This document shows positions 1-8,139 of a DNA stretch of 64,000 bases, piece by piece. The stretch is from positions 62,001 to 126,000 of the forward strand of contig NZ_FNYL01000007.1 in assembly GCF_900109045.1 (NCBI RefSeq), read 5' to 3'. The position numbers and the translations under genes are program-made. The DNA is from Dyadobacter sp. SG02. Lineage in GTDB: Bacteria; Bacteroidota; Bacteroidia; Cytophagales; Spirosomataceae. Each line of letters opens with the position of its first letter. The first letter of the stretch is position 1. The notes beneath the pieces were generated by a model. The model was given only the letters and a program-made list of their open reading frames with translations. It did no database searches and had not been told where the DNA came from.

Positions 1-417
1 CGGGACGCTAGCGTTAGGGACGTTGCAACAATAAACATCGACAGACACCGTAGATAAATCAGTATTGTAGCAGCCCGTGGCAGGATTATAACCAAACAGG
101 TAATATTTGCCGACGCCCACTTTAAGTGAAGGGATTGGCTGTCCGGTGTGTGTATTATTTGTAAAAAATACATACTTCCAACCAACCGGTAATTGCATGT
201 AACCAGGGCTAGGTTTTGAGTGGAATGAAGGTAGGATTATGGACAGGTCTGCATCGGTACCCGGGCATTTACTCACCAGTCCACCAATCCCCGCATGAGA
301 CATTTGTTTGTTGATAGGCTGGCAAAATCCTTGCGGAGCTGGTTTTGCCCCTGTATTCTGTGCCTGAGCCACGAGGCCGGTGATTGCAAGCGCAATAGAT
401 AGAAATATTTTTTTCAT
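1..417 (-). CDS. Secreted cysteine-containing protein, C-terminus cut by window edge
   Basis: An open frame of 139 codons starts at ATG 417 and runs off the left edge without a stop. The N-terminus is a clear Sec signal peptide (MKKIFLSIALAITGLVAQAQ, cleavage expected after AQA). The mature part is rich in Gly, Pro, Tyr and Asn and has Cys residues in FCQP, SKCPG, GCYN and YCC, which suggests disulfides outside the cytoplasm. I do not recognise a family; the rest of the protein may carry a domain not visible here. It is divergent from the BlaI-type repressor, with about 260 bp between the two starts. Confidence 0.75.
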   Translation of the reverse strand, partial: MKKIFLSIALAITGLVAQAQNTGAKPAPQGFCQPINKQMSHAGIGGLVSKCPGTDADLSIILPSFHSKPSPGYMQLPVGWKYVFFTNNTHTGQPIPSLKVGVGKYYLFGYNPATGCYNTDLSTVSVDVYCCNVPNASVP

Positions 418-601
418 AAAATGATCTTGATTAAATGTTAATTTTTGAATTAGAATCTTCGAAGGCTACGTGTTCTTTTCTTATCTCATATAGTATGTGT
501 TTAAATTGAAACCCTGGTTAGCTGCAATTGCAAAGCAAAAGTTGCTTGAACGCGAGCGCCAGCCAAATGCGATGAACCTGCGGCGATCTCAATTAGTTAT
601 T

Positions 602-654
602 GGTAGAAAATTTTTGGCTAAAAATTTTTTCGTACGAAATTTTTCCTACCTTTG
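602..654 (+). promoter_or_regulatory. Promoter with AT-rich dyad, candidate BlaI operator
   Basis: TACCTTTG at 647-654 matches the Bacteroidota -7 consensus TAnnTTTG and lies 23 bp before the repressor ATG. Just upstream, TTTCGTACGAAA (628-639) is a perfect palindrome inside a larger imperfect dyad running from GGTAGAAAA (602) to TTTTTCCTACC (650). BlaI/MecI repressors bind dyads overlapping their own promoter, so autorepression here is inferred from position and symmetry. The remaining 418-601 holds no gene that I can see. Confidence 0.55.
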
Positions 655-677
655 AAAAGTGATTGAATAACATACCG

Positions 678-1043
678 ATGGAACCTACAAAATCAGAACT
701 GGAAATACTGCAAGTGCTTTGGGAATACGGTCCGTCGACCGTCCGGTTTGTGAATGATAAACTCAATGAAGAAAAGCGCGCGGTGCAGTATTCTTCGACA
801 TTGAAACTTATGCAGATCATGGCTGAGAAGGGCATCGTGATCCGCGATGAGAGTAGTATGAAGCACATTTACAGCCCCGCGGAGCCGGAGGACAAAACGA
901 AATCGGCACTGCTGGAACGCTTTGTGGATTCGATGTACAGAGGTTCGGCGTCGAGCCTGGTCATGCAGCTTTTTGGCAACAAAAATACCTCTTCTGAGGA
1001 GCTCAGCGAGATCAAGGATTTCCTGAAAAAACTGGATCAGTAA
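678..1043 (+). CDS. BlaI/MecI/CopY-family transcriptional repressor
   Basis: 121 aa. The N-terminus MEPTKSELEILQVLWEYGPSTV is the typical winged-helix start of the BlaI family, followed by a recognition-helix region and the basic wing (QYSSTLKLMQIMAEKGIV). The C-terminal half (SALLERFVDSMYRGSASSLVMQLF) is the dimerisation helix region. ATG 678 is chosen over an in-frame TTG at 663 because family members start with this motif and 663 lies very close to the promoter. The next gene, 27 bp downstream on the same strand, is a BlaR1-type protease, the standard sensor partner whose activation leads to repressor cleavage. No beta-lactamase is adjacent, so the regulated target is unknown. Confidence 0.9.
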   Translation: MEPTKSELEILQVLWEYGPSTVRFVNDKLNEEKRAVQYSSTLKLMQIMAEKGIVIRDESSMKHIYSPAEPEDKTKSALLERFVDSMYRGSASSLVMQLFGNKNTSSEELSEIKDFLKKLDQ

Positions 1044-1070
1044 TCATTAAACCGTTTCAATCCGTTAGCC

Positions 1071-3137
1071 ATGAATTGGAATATCATTGACCAGCCGACA
1101 GCCCATGAGTGGGTCCGCGCACTTTGCCTGACACTGATGCATTCGCTCTGGCAGGGCCTTGTGGCTGCTATCGCAGCCGGGATCATTTTACTTTGTACCC
1201 GCAGGAGCAGGCCCGCATTCCGCTACAATATGCTTGCATTGGTGCTACTACTGTTCGTTTCCGGGACGGTACTGACATTCAATCTGACGATGCGGGATAT
1301 TGGTGAGATGTCGGCTTCGGTACTGGTTTTTTCCCAGGAATGGATGGTGCAGACCGCTTTTCAAAATGCGGGTCATGCGGCGATTGAGGTGGCGGAAACC
1401 GATTGGATGATTCGGATAATGGCCTTTTTCAGTGAACATGCCCAGGTGATCGTAGCTGGCTGGTTCCTTGTTTTTGCGGTAAAATCATTGCTGGCAGTGA
1501 GCGGGTTACTCTATCTGAGAAAGGTCGCGCAGCAGGTTTCAATGCCGGAAATGAAGTGGATAGTCCGGTTTTGCGAGCTCGCCGGAAGGATGCGGATCGG
1601 GCAGGAAGTAGCACTTCATGAATCGGAGCAGGTAACGGTGCCGATGGTGATCGGATTTTTGAAGCCGGTCGTGCTGGTGCCGCTCGGTATGCTGGCCAAT
1701 CTTCCCGCAGCGCAGGTAGAAGCTATTTTACTGCACGAACTGGCCCACATCCGCCGCCGTGATTACCTGATCAACCTCGTGCAGATATTCTGCGAGAATG
1801 TCTTCTTCTTCAATCCGGCAGTGTGGTGGATTTCCAAACTGATCCGCGAGGAACGCGAACATTGCTGCGACGATCTGGCTATCAGTGTAATGCAGAACAA
1901 AACCTCGTTCATTCACGCGCTCGTCTCGTTCCAGGAGTACAACCAGTCGCGGCCGGTTTTTGAAGTGGCTTTTTCCAAAAAGCGCAACCATTTGCTGGAC
2001 AGGATCAAACGCATTGTTAATAACAATAATAAACCACTTGATGCCATGGAAAAACTATTTGTAACATTCAGTCTGGCGGCGGCGATTGCGCTGTCGGCAG
2101 CAACTGCACCGGAGAAACCGGTAAAGCAGCAATCATTGCCGGTAGTGACAGCAAACGATCCGATTGAAAAAATCACATCACCAAAAGAACACGCTGGCCC
2201 GATCTCCGAAGCAGATACGCTTCCCAGGAAGAAACTAAAAACAGGGGAGATGCAGGTACATTCCGCCAACATCTACTCGGCGCAGGAAGGGGTCAGTACG
2301 TATAATGTGACGCGTAACAACAAGCAATACGAAATTGTGAAGCGCAACGGCAGGATTATCTCGCTTTTTATCGATGACCAGGAAATAGCAGGTAGCGATT
2401 ACGCCAAATATCAGCCCGAGATCGATAAGATCATGGAGGAAATCAAAGTCCAGCATGAACTGGCTGAGAAACAGCGTGAGCAAGCGGAGATACAACGCAA
2501 GCAAGCGGAAAAGCAACGTGAACTGGCGGAGAAACAGCGCGAGGAAGCCCAGGAAATGCGGAAAATGGCCGAGGAGCAACGCCGTGATGCAGAAAAGCAG
2601 CGCGAACTAGCCAGTGCCATGCGGCTGGATGCTGAAAAACAACGGGAACATGCGGAGCAGTTACGGCTGAATACCAATGCAAACCGCGATCAGGCCGCCA
2701 AAATGCGTTTGGATGCGGAAAAGCAGCGAGAGGCAGCCGAGGATATGCGGAAAGAGGCGGACAAAATGCGCCTGGATGCGGAAAAGCAGCGCAAGGAGGC
2801 GGAAGTTCAGCGGGGGCACGCGGAGGTTCAGCGGGAGAAGGCCGAAGAACAGCGCAAGATTGCCGAGAAGGAAAGAGAGGCTTATATTAAAATCCAGGAT
2901 GGCGTTATCGAAGAGCTAACCCGCGAAGGAATTGTGAAAGATAAAGATAACCTGTCATACAAACTGTCAGACGAGGAACTGGTGGTGAATGGGGCAAAAC
3001 AATCCGCCGATCTTCATCAGAAATTGAAAGCCAAATACCTGAAAGAGTTGGGTAACAAGAAGTTTGAATTGTTGTACAACTACCGTAATCAGAACGGCTT
3101 TATCAGAACGGGGATTAGTCGTTCGGGAGAAAAATAG
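1071..3137 (+). CDS. BlaR1-type M56 membrane metallopeptidase with long heptad-repeat tail
   Basis: 688 aa. Four hydrophobic segments lie in the first ~160 and ~335-350 residues. The cytosolic zinc protease site is HELAH (H222, E223, H226) with a probable third ligand in REEREHCCDD (E263). In BlaR1/MecR1 this protease inactivates the BlaI/MecI repressor encoded just upstream. After the last membrane segment (LFVTFSLAAAIALSAAT) the usual penicillin-binding sensor domain is absent. Instead there is a Pro/Lys-rich linker, a small domain (residues ~400-450), then about 20 seven-residue units of the form xxAEKQR (residues ~463-605) that should form one continuous charged coiled coil, and a short C-terminal domain. 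The signal sensed is therefore probably not a beta-lactam; this is inference. Confidence 0.88.
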   Translation: MNWNIIDQPTAHEWVRALCLTLMHSLWQGLVAAIAAGIILLCTRRSRPAFRYNMLALVLLLFVSGTVLTFNLTMRDIGEMSASVLVFSQEWMVQTAFQNAGHAAIEVAETDWMIRIMAFFSEHAQVIVAGWFLVFAVKSLLAVSGLLYLRKVAQQVSMPEMKWIVRFCELAGRMRIGQEVALHESEQVTVPMVIGFLKPVVLVPLGMLANLPAAQVEAILLHELAHIRRRDYLINLVQIFCENVFFFNPAVWWISKLIREEREHCCDDLAISVMQNKTSFIHALVSFQEYNQSRPVFEVAFSKKRNHLLDRIKRIVNNNNKPLDAMEKLFVTFSLAAAIALSAATAPEKPVKQQSLPVVTANDPIEKITSPKEHAGPISEADTLPRKKLKTGEMQVHSANIYSAQEGVSTYNVTRNNKQYEIVKRNGRIISLFIDDQEIAGSDYAKYQPEIDKIMEEIKVQHELAEKQREQAEIQRKQAEKQRELAEKQREEAQEMRKMAEEQRRDAEKQRELASAMRLDAEKQREHAEQLRLNTNANRDQAAKMRLDAEKQREAAEDMRKEADKMRLDAEKQRKEAEVQRGHAEVQREKAEEQRKIAEKEREAYIKIQDGVIEELTREGIVKDKDNLSYKLSDEELVVNGAKQSADLHQKLKAKYLKELGNKKFELLYNYRNQNGFIRTGISRSGEK
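2463..2880 (+). repeat. 21-bp coding repeats for a seven-residue coiled-coil unit
   Basis: Within the M56 protease gene, about 20 consecutive 21-bp units encode variants of xxAEKQR, with Arg at every seventh residue almost without break (AEKQRE, AEIQRK, AEKQRE, AEKQRE, AQEMRK and so on). Codons vary between units, so the repeat is old and kept at protein level rather than freshly duplicated. One unit (NTNANRD) departs from the pattern. Confidence 0.85.
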
Positions 3138-3198
3138 CAGTAAAACCGCCGTTCGTCTGTGTTTAGTAGGAAGTTACCACGAATAACTTCCGAACGCC

Positions 3199-4341
3199 AT
3201 GCATCGCAGGACATTCATTAAAAATACATCCATAGCAGTAGCCGGAGGCGCATTAGCCCCCGGCTTTGCTGTGTCAGACCCTCGCCAGGTTGCGCAGAAC
3301 AAGCTTCCCAAATGGAAAGGCTTCAATCTCCTCGATTTCTTCTCGCCCGATCCGGCAAAGGGCCGCAAGGCCACTACCGAGGAACAAATCAAATGGATGG
3401 CCGACTGGGGTTTCGACTTCGTGCGCATCCCGATGGCCTATCCGGCCTATGTCAAATTCGACCGCAGCCGCAACATCACGCCCGAAGAAGTTTACCAGAT
3501 CGACGAGCAGGCTGTCGACCGCATCGATAAGCTCGTGGCCGCGGCGCACAAGCACAACATCCACGTGAGCCTGAACCTCCACCGCGCGCCGGGGTATTGT
3601 GTGAATGCGGGTTTCAATGAACCGTATAATCTCTGGACCGATCAGAAGGCGCTCGACGCATTCTGTTTCCACTGGAATATGTGGGCCAAAAGACACAAGC
3701 AAACCTCGTCGAAGCGCATCAGCTTCGATCTGCTCAACGAGCCGAGTATGAGAGCCGATATGAACGACCAGCATTCCAAACGGTCTTCGGTGCCAGGCGA
3801 CGTTTACCGGAAAGTTGCGATTGCGGCATCGGAGGCGATCAGAAAGGAAAATCCGGGGCATTTGATCATCGCCGACGGCAACGACGTAGGCACATCCGTC
3901 ATCCCCGAGCTCGCCGACCTCGACATTGCCCAAAGCTGCCGCGGTTACCATCCGGGTATTATCTCGCATTACAAAGCACCCTGGGCCATGAAGGACCCCG
4001 ACAATGCGCCCGAACCCAAATGGCCGGGGCAGGTAGGAGATCAATACCTCAGCCGCGCGATGCTTGAAAAATTCTATAAACCCTGGATCGAGCTCGTCAA
4101 CAAGGGCGTAGGCGTGCATTGCGGCGAGTGCGGTTGCTGGAACAAAACGCCCCACGACGTTTTCCTGGCCTGGTTCAACGACGTACTGGACATTCTTTCA
4201 TCCAACGGCATCGGTTTCTCGCTATGGGAATTCGCCGGAGATTTCGGCGTACTCGATTCGCGGCGCGAGGATGTCGCGTATGAGGACTGGCACGGGCACA
4301 AGCTAGACCGGAAGCTGCTGACGTTGCTGATGAAGTACTAG
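3199..4341 (+). CDS. Tat-exported glycoside hydrolase family 5 (endoglucanase-like)
   Basis: 380 aa. The N-terminus MHRRTFIKNTSIAVAGGALAPG is a twin-arginine signal (RRTFIK). The TIM-barrel body carries the GH5 hallmarks: the LLNEP segment supplies the acid/base E181, and the VHCGECGCW segment supplies the nucleophile E310, followed by WEFAGDFGVLD. It should cleave beta-linked glucans or mannans in the periplasm; the exact substrate cannot be read from sequence. It lies 61 bp after the M56 protease with a weak link, and just before a toxin-antitoxin promoter. Confidence 0.9.
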   Translation: MHRRTFIKNTSIAVAGGALAPGFAVSDPRQVAQNKLPKWKGFNLLDFFSPDPAKGRKATTEEQIKWMADWGFDFVRIPMAYPAYVKFDRSRNITPEEVYQIDEQAVDRIDKLVAAAHKHNIHVSLNLHRAPGYCVNAGFNEPYNLWTDQKALDAFCFHWNMWAKRHKQTSSKRISFDLLNEPSMRADMNDQHSKRSSVPGDVYRKVAIAASEAIRKENPGHLIIADGNDVGTSVIPELADLDIAQSCRGYHPGIISHYKAPWAMKDPDNAPEPKWPGQVGDQYLSRAMLEKFYKPWIELVNKGVGVHCGECGCWNKTPHDVFLAWFNDVLDILSSNGIGFSLWEFAGDFGVLDSRREDVAYEDWHGHKLDRKLLTLLMKY

Positions 4342-4352
4342 GAAGGAGACTG

Positions 4353-4383
4353 TTGGATCGGGCTTCGATAAATGTTATATTTG
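4353..4383 (+). promoter_or_regulatory. Promoter of the toxin-antitoxin pair
   Basis: TTG at 4353-4355 and TATATTTG at 4376-4383, 20 bp apart, match the -33 and -7 elements of Bacteroidota promoters. The antitoxin ATG is only 15 bp after the -7 box, so the mRNA leader would be very short. Confidence 0.65.
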
Positions 4384-4397
4384 AAAAAACGACACAC

Positions 4398-4619
4398 ATG
4401 AAGACGGTAAAAATAGAGCTTTCCGACACCGACGTCAATTTCATCCATTCGCTTCAAAAAGGAGAGGCAGGGTTTACAAAAGAGGCTATCGAAGAGAAAA
4501 TAGCCCGTGAGCGACGTAATTCGCTCGCAGAACTTTTGAAAGAGGGTTACCAGGCCACACGGGAGGAGGACCTTTCCATTACACATGATTTTCGACACGC
4601 TGATTTGGAAAATCTGTAA
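4398..4619 (+). CDS. Small antitoxin partner of MazF-like toxin
   Basis: 73 aa, starting MKTVKIELSDTDVNFIHSLQ; ATG 4398 follows the promoter directly, so an upstream in-frame TTG at 4353 is rejected. One N-terminal strand followed by two helices suggests a ribbon-helix-helix type DNA-binding fold rather than the AbrB fold of classical MazE. The C-terminal acidic stretch (REEDLSITHDFRHADLENL) is the kind of extended tail that wraps and blocks a toxin. Its stop overlaps the toxin start (TAATG), giving translational coupling. The fold assignment is inference; the role as antitoxin follows from order, size and overlap. Confidence 0.72.
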   Translation: MKTVKIELSDTDVNFIHSLQKGEAGFTKEAIEEKIARERRNSLAELLKEGYQATREEDLSITHDFRHADLENL

Positions 4620-4954
4620 TGCAGAAAGGGGAAATCTTCTGGGCTAAGCTCGATCCCGTGATGGGCAGCGAGATAGCCAAAACGCGGCCGGTGCTGATTG
4701 TTTCCAATGATATTAACAACCAGTACGGTTCCACTGTAACAGTGTTGCCGGTTACTTCCAGCACAGCTAAAATTTATCCTTTCGAAGTTCCGCTCGAAGC
4801 AAATGAAGGCGGCCTGCGCAATGAATCCAAGGTTAAGGCGAATCAGATCCGGACGATTGATAAGTCCAGAATAGGCAATAAAATAGGCCAGTTAGACAGC
4901 TCGAAAATGAAGGCTGTCGAACTGGCCATATTAATACATTTGGATATTTTCTAG
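4619..4954 (+). CDS. mazF: MazF/PemK-family endoribonuclease toxin
   Basis: 111 aa, the usual family length. The start MQKGEIFWAKLDPVMGSEIAKTRPVLIVSND is the family signature: the G-[ED]-[IV]-[FW] strand followed by the TRPVLIVSND block that holds the catalytic Arg, and the later TSSTAKIYPFEVPL and KVKANQIRTIDKSRI segments also match. Family members cut mRNA at short motifs when the antitoxin is lost. It overlaps the antitoxin by one base and ends 4 bp before the convergent VOC gene. Confidence 0.9.
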   Translation: MQKGEIFWAKLDPVMGSEIAKTRPVLIVSNDINNQYGSTVTVLPVTSSTAKIYPFEVPLEANEGGLRNESKVKANQIRTIDKSRIGNKIGQLDSSKMKAVELAILIHLDIF

Positions 4955-4958
4955 CTGC

Positions 4959-5456
4959 TTATTTACTCAACTCGCTCAGCAACCCGGGGATATTCAGACT
5001 TCTGGTATACATTTCAATAGACCCGTCCGGCAAGTATTCCCATTGATCCTGCGGGCGGTCCCAATAGAGCTCGACGCCGTTGCCGTCGGGGTCGTTCAGG
5101 TATAATGCTTCCGAAACGCCGTGGTCGCTGGCACCTGTGAGCGGGTAGTTGGCTTTCAAAAGACGGTTTAATGCAACGGCCAGGTCTTTCCGGGTCGGGT
5201 AGAGGATCGCCGTGTGGAACAGGCCTACGCCCTGGGGCTGGGCCGGAGGTGCGCCTTTGCTGTACCAGGTGTTCAAACCAATGTGGTGGTGGTAGCCGCC
5301 GGCGGAAATGAACACCGCCTGGGAGCCGTAGCGAGTCGTGATTTCAAAGCCGAGCAGGCCGCAGTAGAAATCGACGGCGCGGTCGAGGTCGGCAACTTTA
5401 AGATGGACGTGGCCGATCTTCGTCTGCGCGGGTATGATATAGTTATCTGATTCCAT
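4959..5456 (-). CDS. VOC (glyoxalase/dioxygenase) superfamily protein
   Basis: 165 aa. IGHVHLKVADLDRAVDFYCGLLGF is the first beta-alpha-beta-beta-beta module of the VOC fold, and FHTAILYPTRKDLAVALNRLL the second; metal ligands are likely His in GHVHL, His in FHTAI and Glu in NGVELYWD. It resembles catechol-2,3-dioxygenase-like and CatE-like proteins but is shorter, with a single two-module unit. ATG 5456 is preferred over an in-frame TTG at 5483. Substrate unknown. It is convergent with the toxin gene and divergent from the sugar isomerase. Confidence 0.85.
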   Translation of the reverse strand: MESDNYIIPAQTKIGHVHLKVADLDRAVDFYCGLLGFEITTRYGSQAVFISAGGYHHHIGLNTWYSKGAPPAQPQGVGLFHTAILYPTRKDLAVALNRLLKANYPLTGASDHGVSEALYLNDPDGNGVELYWDRPQDQWEYLPDGSIEMYTRSLNIPGLLSELSK

Positions 5457-5562
5457 GGGAGGTTTGATGCGGGTTGTAAACAATCAATTTACATCGATTT
5501 GAGGTAAAAAATTCCGGGAAGCGGCTTTACAGTTAAATCAGTTAACCATTCAGGACATATTA

Positions 5563-6480
5563 ATGAACCGCCGAGAAGCATTATCCTCGATCGCTGCCGT
5601 GAGTGCAGCAGGCATTGTTCCCGCCGAAGCCGCCAAACCCAAAGTTCAGCCATTTATTTATTCGCTCAATATGAGTACCCTGCGCGGCCAGAAGCTCGGC
5701 TTTCGCAAGGAGCTGGAAGTAGCTGCGAAGGCTGGTTATGGCTCGGTGGAAATCTGGATCAGTACTTTGCAGGACTACCTCAAAGGCGGAGGTACCTTGC
5801 AGGAGGCCAAACGCATCATCGGCGACCTCGGATTGAAAGTGGAGGACGCAATCGGATTCGCGACCTGGATCGTGGACGATGAAACCGCGCGCGCCAAGGC
5901 ATTGGACCAGTTGAAAGGCGAAATGGAGCAATTGGCGGCAATAGGATGCCCGCGCGTAGCCGCCCCACCCATGGGCGCTACCACAGGCGCCTCCCTCGAT
6001 CTTGCCCGCGTAGCCGAGCGCTACCGTGCAATCCTCGAACTCGGGGACAAAACCGGCGTCGTTCCGCATCTGGAACTCTGGGGTTTTTCCAAAAATCTCA
6101 GCCGGGTAGGAGAGATATTGTATGTGGCCGTCGAATCGGGGCATCCTTCGGCGCGCTTGCTCATGGATGTTTACCATTTACACAAAGGCGGCTCGGGAAT
6201 GGATGCCATTAAAGATGTAGGGAAGCCATTGATCGAAATTTTCCACGTCAACGATTATCCCAAAACACCCCCGCGCGAGCAGATCACGGACGCGGACCGC
6301 GTGTATGTGGGTGACGGTATTGCCCCCTGGAAAAATGTGATTCAAAGCCTTAAAAACCCTGATATGCCTATTATCCTGTCGTTTGAAGTGTTTAACAAGG
6401 ATTATTGGGCGCAGGATGCGTTGGAGGTGGCGAAGACGAGTCTTACAAAAATGAAGAAGATTGTCGAAGCAGCAGTTTAG
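5563..6480 (+). CDS. Exported sugar phosphate isomerase/epimerase-like TIM-barrel protein
   Basis: 305 aa. MNRREALSSIAAVSAAGIVPAEA is a twin-arginine type export signal. The body is an AP-endonuclease-2/xylose isomerase-like barrel: GYGSVEIW, PHLELWG, LLMDVYHLHKGG, EIFHVNDYP and ILSFEVFN carry the Glu, Asp and His residues that bind the divalent metal in this superfamily. In Bacteroidota such exported members often accompany DUF1080 and Gfo/Idh/MocA proteins in sugar catabolism, as both occur within 8 kb here. A specific epimerase or isomerase activity cannot be assigned. A clear terminator follows. Confidence 0.85.
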   Translation: MNRREALSSIAAVSAAGIVPAEAAKPKVQPFIYSLNMSTLRGQKLGFRKELEVAAKAGYGSVEIWISTLQDYLKGGGTLQEAKRIIGDLGLKVEDAIGFATWIVDDETARAKALDQLKGEMEQLAAIGCPRVAAPPMGATTGASLDLARVAERYRAILELGDKTGVVPHLELWGFSKNLSRVGEILYVAVESGHPSARLLMDVYHLHKGGSGMDAIKDVGKPLIEIFHVNDYPKTPPREQITDADRVYVGDGIAPWKNVIQSLKNPDMPIILSFEVFNKDYWAQDALEVAKTSLTKMKKIVEAAV

Positions 6481-6489
6481 CAGATAACG

Positions 6490-6516
6490 GACCGGTAGTA
6501 ATGCCGGTCTTTTTTA
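6490..6516 (+). terminator. Intrinsic terminator after the sugar isomerase
   Basis: GACCGG (6490-6495) pairs with CCGGTC (6504-6509) across an 8-nt loop, followed by a run of seven T. It sits 10 bp after the stop codon and overlaps the last codons of the convergent membrane-protein gene. Confidence 0.8.
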
Positions 6517-7032
6517 TATTTTACCTAAAAACGCGAGAATGCTCAGTACCAATCCGCCAATGGTGGCTATCGCGGAAGCGAGGATGGCAAATATCATCAG
6601 GAAGCCTTTTGAACCGGTTTTCTTCATGATAATCAAACCATCTCCCTTTTTGATTTCCGGAAGTTGTTCAACGATTAAACGGTAAGTGCCGGTTTCCGTA
6701 ATGCTGAATTCCGCTACCGGCACGATGCGGCTGCCGGTCATGTCTTTTCGCGATCCGAGGTGGTTAACAACGTTCGTTGCTTCGAAATGCTTTCCATCGG
6801 ACAGAGAGGTTAGCCTGTACAGCACTTTGGTAGGCATAATGCCCAGCATGGCCGGGCGGCGATAGGCGATTTCGTACGCTCCGGGTTCGGAGAGCTGAAA
6901 ATCCGGAAGCGGGCGGTCCAGTGGCAGGCTTACTTTCTTGCCTCCGTAAATTTCAATGATCCTGCCGATACTGCGGATCAGGAACCACAGCCCGGCGACG
7001 AATACCAGCGGGAAAAGGATTTTTAGCATCAT
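6514..7032 (-). CDS. Two-span membrane protein of unknown function
   Basis: 172 aa. One membrane helix at the N-terminus (MLKILFPLVFVAGLWFLI) and one at the C-terminus (FLMIFAILASAIATIGGLVLSILAFLG) bracket about 100 residues of strand-rich soluble domain (FQLSEPGAYEIAYRRPA, FSITETGTYRLIVEQ). The paired 'PGxYEI' and 'TGTYRL' phrases suggest a beta-sandwich facing the periplasm. I do not recognise the family. It lies 32 bp downstream of the kinase-like gene on the same strand and may be co-transcribed with it. Confidence 0.75.
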   Translation of the reverse strand: MMLKILFPLVFVAGLWFLIRSIGRIIEIYGGKKVSLPLDRPLPDFQLSEPGAYEIAYRRPAMLGIMPTKVLYRLTSLSDGKHFEATNVVNHLGSRKDMTGSRIVPVAEFSITETGTYRLIVEQLPEIKKGDGLIIMKKTGSKGFLMIFAILASAIATIGGLVLSILAFLGKI

Positions 7033-7064
7033 AATATCGCTTACAATGCACTGAATGTAAGCAA

Positions 7065-8066
7065 TTATGAAGTCAGCTTCTGTCCAAGCTGGTGATAATC
7101 AAAGTATTTTTTGAGTAAAAGGTTGATGAACCTTTTCAGGTATATTTCATTCAGAAACACGTTTGACCAGTTGTCGTAACGCTGCGACTGGATGCCCAGG
7201 TAGAAGAAATACAGGCAAATACCCAGGATCGGGACCAGCCGCTTTTCTTCGTCGCTCACGGGCGTGACGGACTCATAACCTTGCAAAAATTGCGCGGTTT
7301 TAACTTCGCGTTCATCGTCGTCCTTTTCCGTGGAGTGGATTTGCAGCATATAATAAGCCATATCCAAACAAAGCCAGCCGTTTCCGCAAAAATCGAAATC
7401 GAAGAAAGTGATGTCGCCCTCGGTAGTAACATTCATATTATCAAACCAAAGGTCGAGGTGAACGGCGCCTGTTCGGATTTGGGTTTGATCGGCATTACGC
7501 AGCTCGTCGATGAGGTACTCCTGCACCGTTTTCATATACCGCATTTCTTCCGTATCGGCCGGCAGAAACCTGCTCAATTGCGCGAGTGAATCGATGAGGA
7601 GCTCTTTTTCGGTGTAGGAAATGCGCTGTAATGCGAAACCTTTCGTCTGCAAATGCATTTCGGCCATGAGCTTGCCGACCCTATAATGTGTCTCCGCATC
7701 GAAATTGAGTACTTTTTCACCTTCTGCAAACGTGAACAATACCCCAAAACGCTCCCCTTCCGGCGCGGCGAAGGAATGTATGAATGTATTTCCCAAATCC
7801 GGAACCGCATACGACACCGAAATGCCGTTCTCCCGCAAATGCCGTAGCAGGCGCAGCTCTTCGGAAATCTCCGAAAGTGTCCTCCATCCGAAACTGTAAA
7901 CGCGGAAAATGTAACGTTTGCCGGGCGTTGTGATCAGATAGGTATCGCTGATCCCGGTTTTTAATATCCGGCATTCAACCTGTTGCTCAGGGAAATAATG
8001 CTTTTGGACAAAAATGCCCAGGTGAAGAGGCGAAAGGTTGGAATTCGAAACAGGGAAGACGTTCAT
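7065..8066 (-). CDS. APH-fold phosphotransferase (homoserine kinase II/choline kinase-like)
   Basis: 333 aa from ATG 8066; an upstream in-frame start at 8159 would run into the divergent acetyltransferase and is rejected. The kinase-like fold shows an N-lobe glycine/strand region (GISDTYLITTPGKRYIFRVYS), the catalytic loop HLDLWFDNM (HxDxxxxN) and the metal-binding FFDFDFCGNGWLCLDMAYY (DFD). These fit aminoglycoside phosphotransferase, homoserine kinase type II and choline kinase families, which transfer phosphate from ATP to a small hydroxyl substrate. Substrate not predictable; no resistance role is implied. Confidence 0.85.
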   Translation of the reverse strand: MNVFPVSNSNLSPLHLGIFVQKHYFPEQQVECRILKTGISDTYLITTPGKRYIFRVYSFGWRTLSEISEELRLLRHLRENGISVSYAVPDLGNTFIHSFAAPEGERFGVLFTFAEGEKVLNFDAETHYRVGKLMAEMHLQTKGFALQRISYTEKELLIDSLAQLSRFLPADTEEMRYMKTVQEYLIDELRNADQTQIRTGAVHLDLWFDNMNVTTEGDITFFDFDFCGNGWLCLDMAYYMLQIHSTEKDDDEREVKTAQFLQGYESVTPVSDEEKRLVPILGICLYFFYLGIQSQRYDNWSNVFLNEIYLKRFINLLLKKYFDYHQLGQKLTS

Positions 8067-8078
8067 GGCGTAAGGAGA

Positions 8079-8107
8079 TTGGGGCGGCAAAATTATGGAT
8101 ATATTTG
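8079..8107 (+). promoter_or_regulatory. Promoter of the small acetyltransferase gene
   Basis: TTG at 8079-8081 and TATATTTG at 8100-8107 (18-bp spacing) fit the Bacteroidota -33/-7 pattern, 32 bp before the ATG at 8140. Confidence 0.6.
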
Positions 8108-8139
8108 CCCCGAACGCAACGCACTTTAAGCAAAAATTT

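Noticed and set aside
3274..4155. 293-codon open frame on the minus strand
   Set aside because: Antisense to the GH5 gene, whose catalytic motifs are clear; the frame is a shadow.
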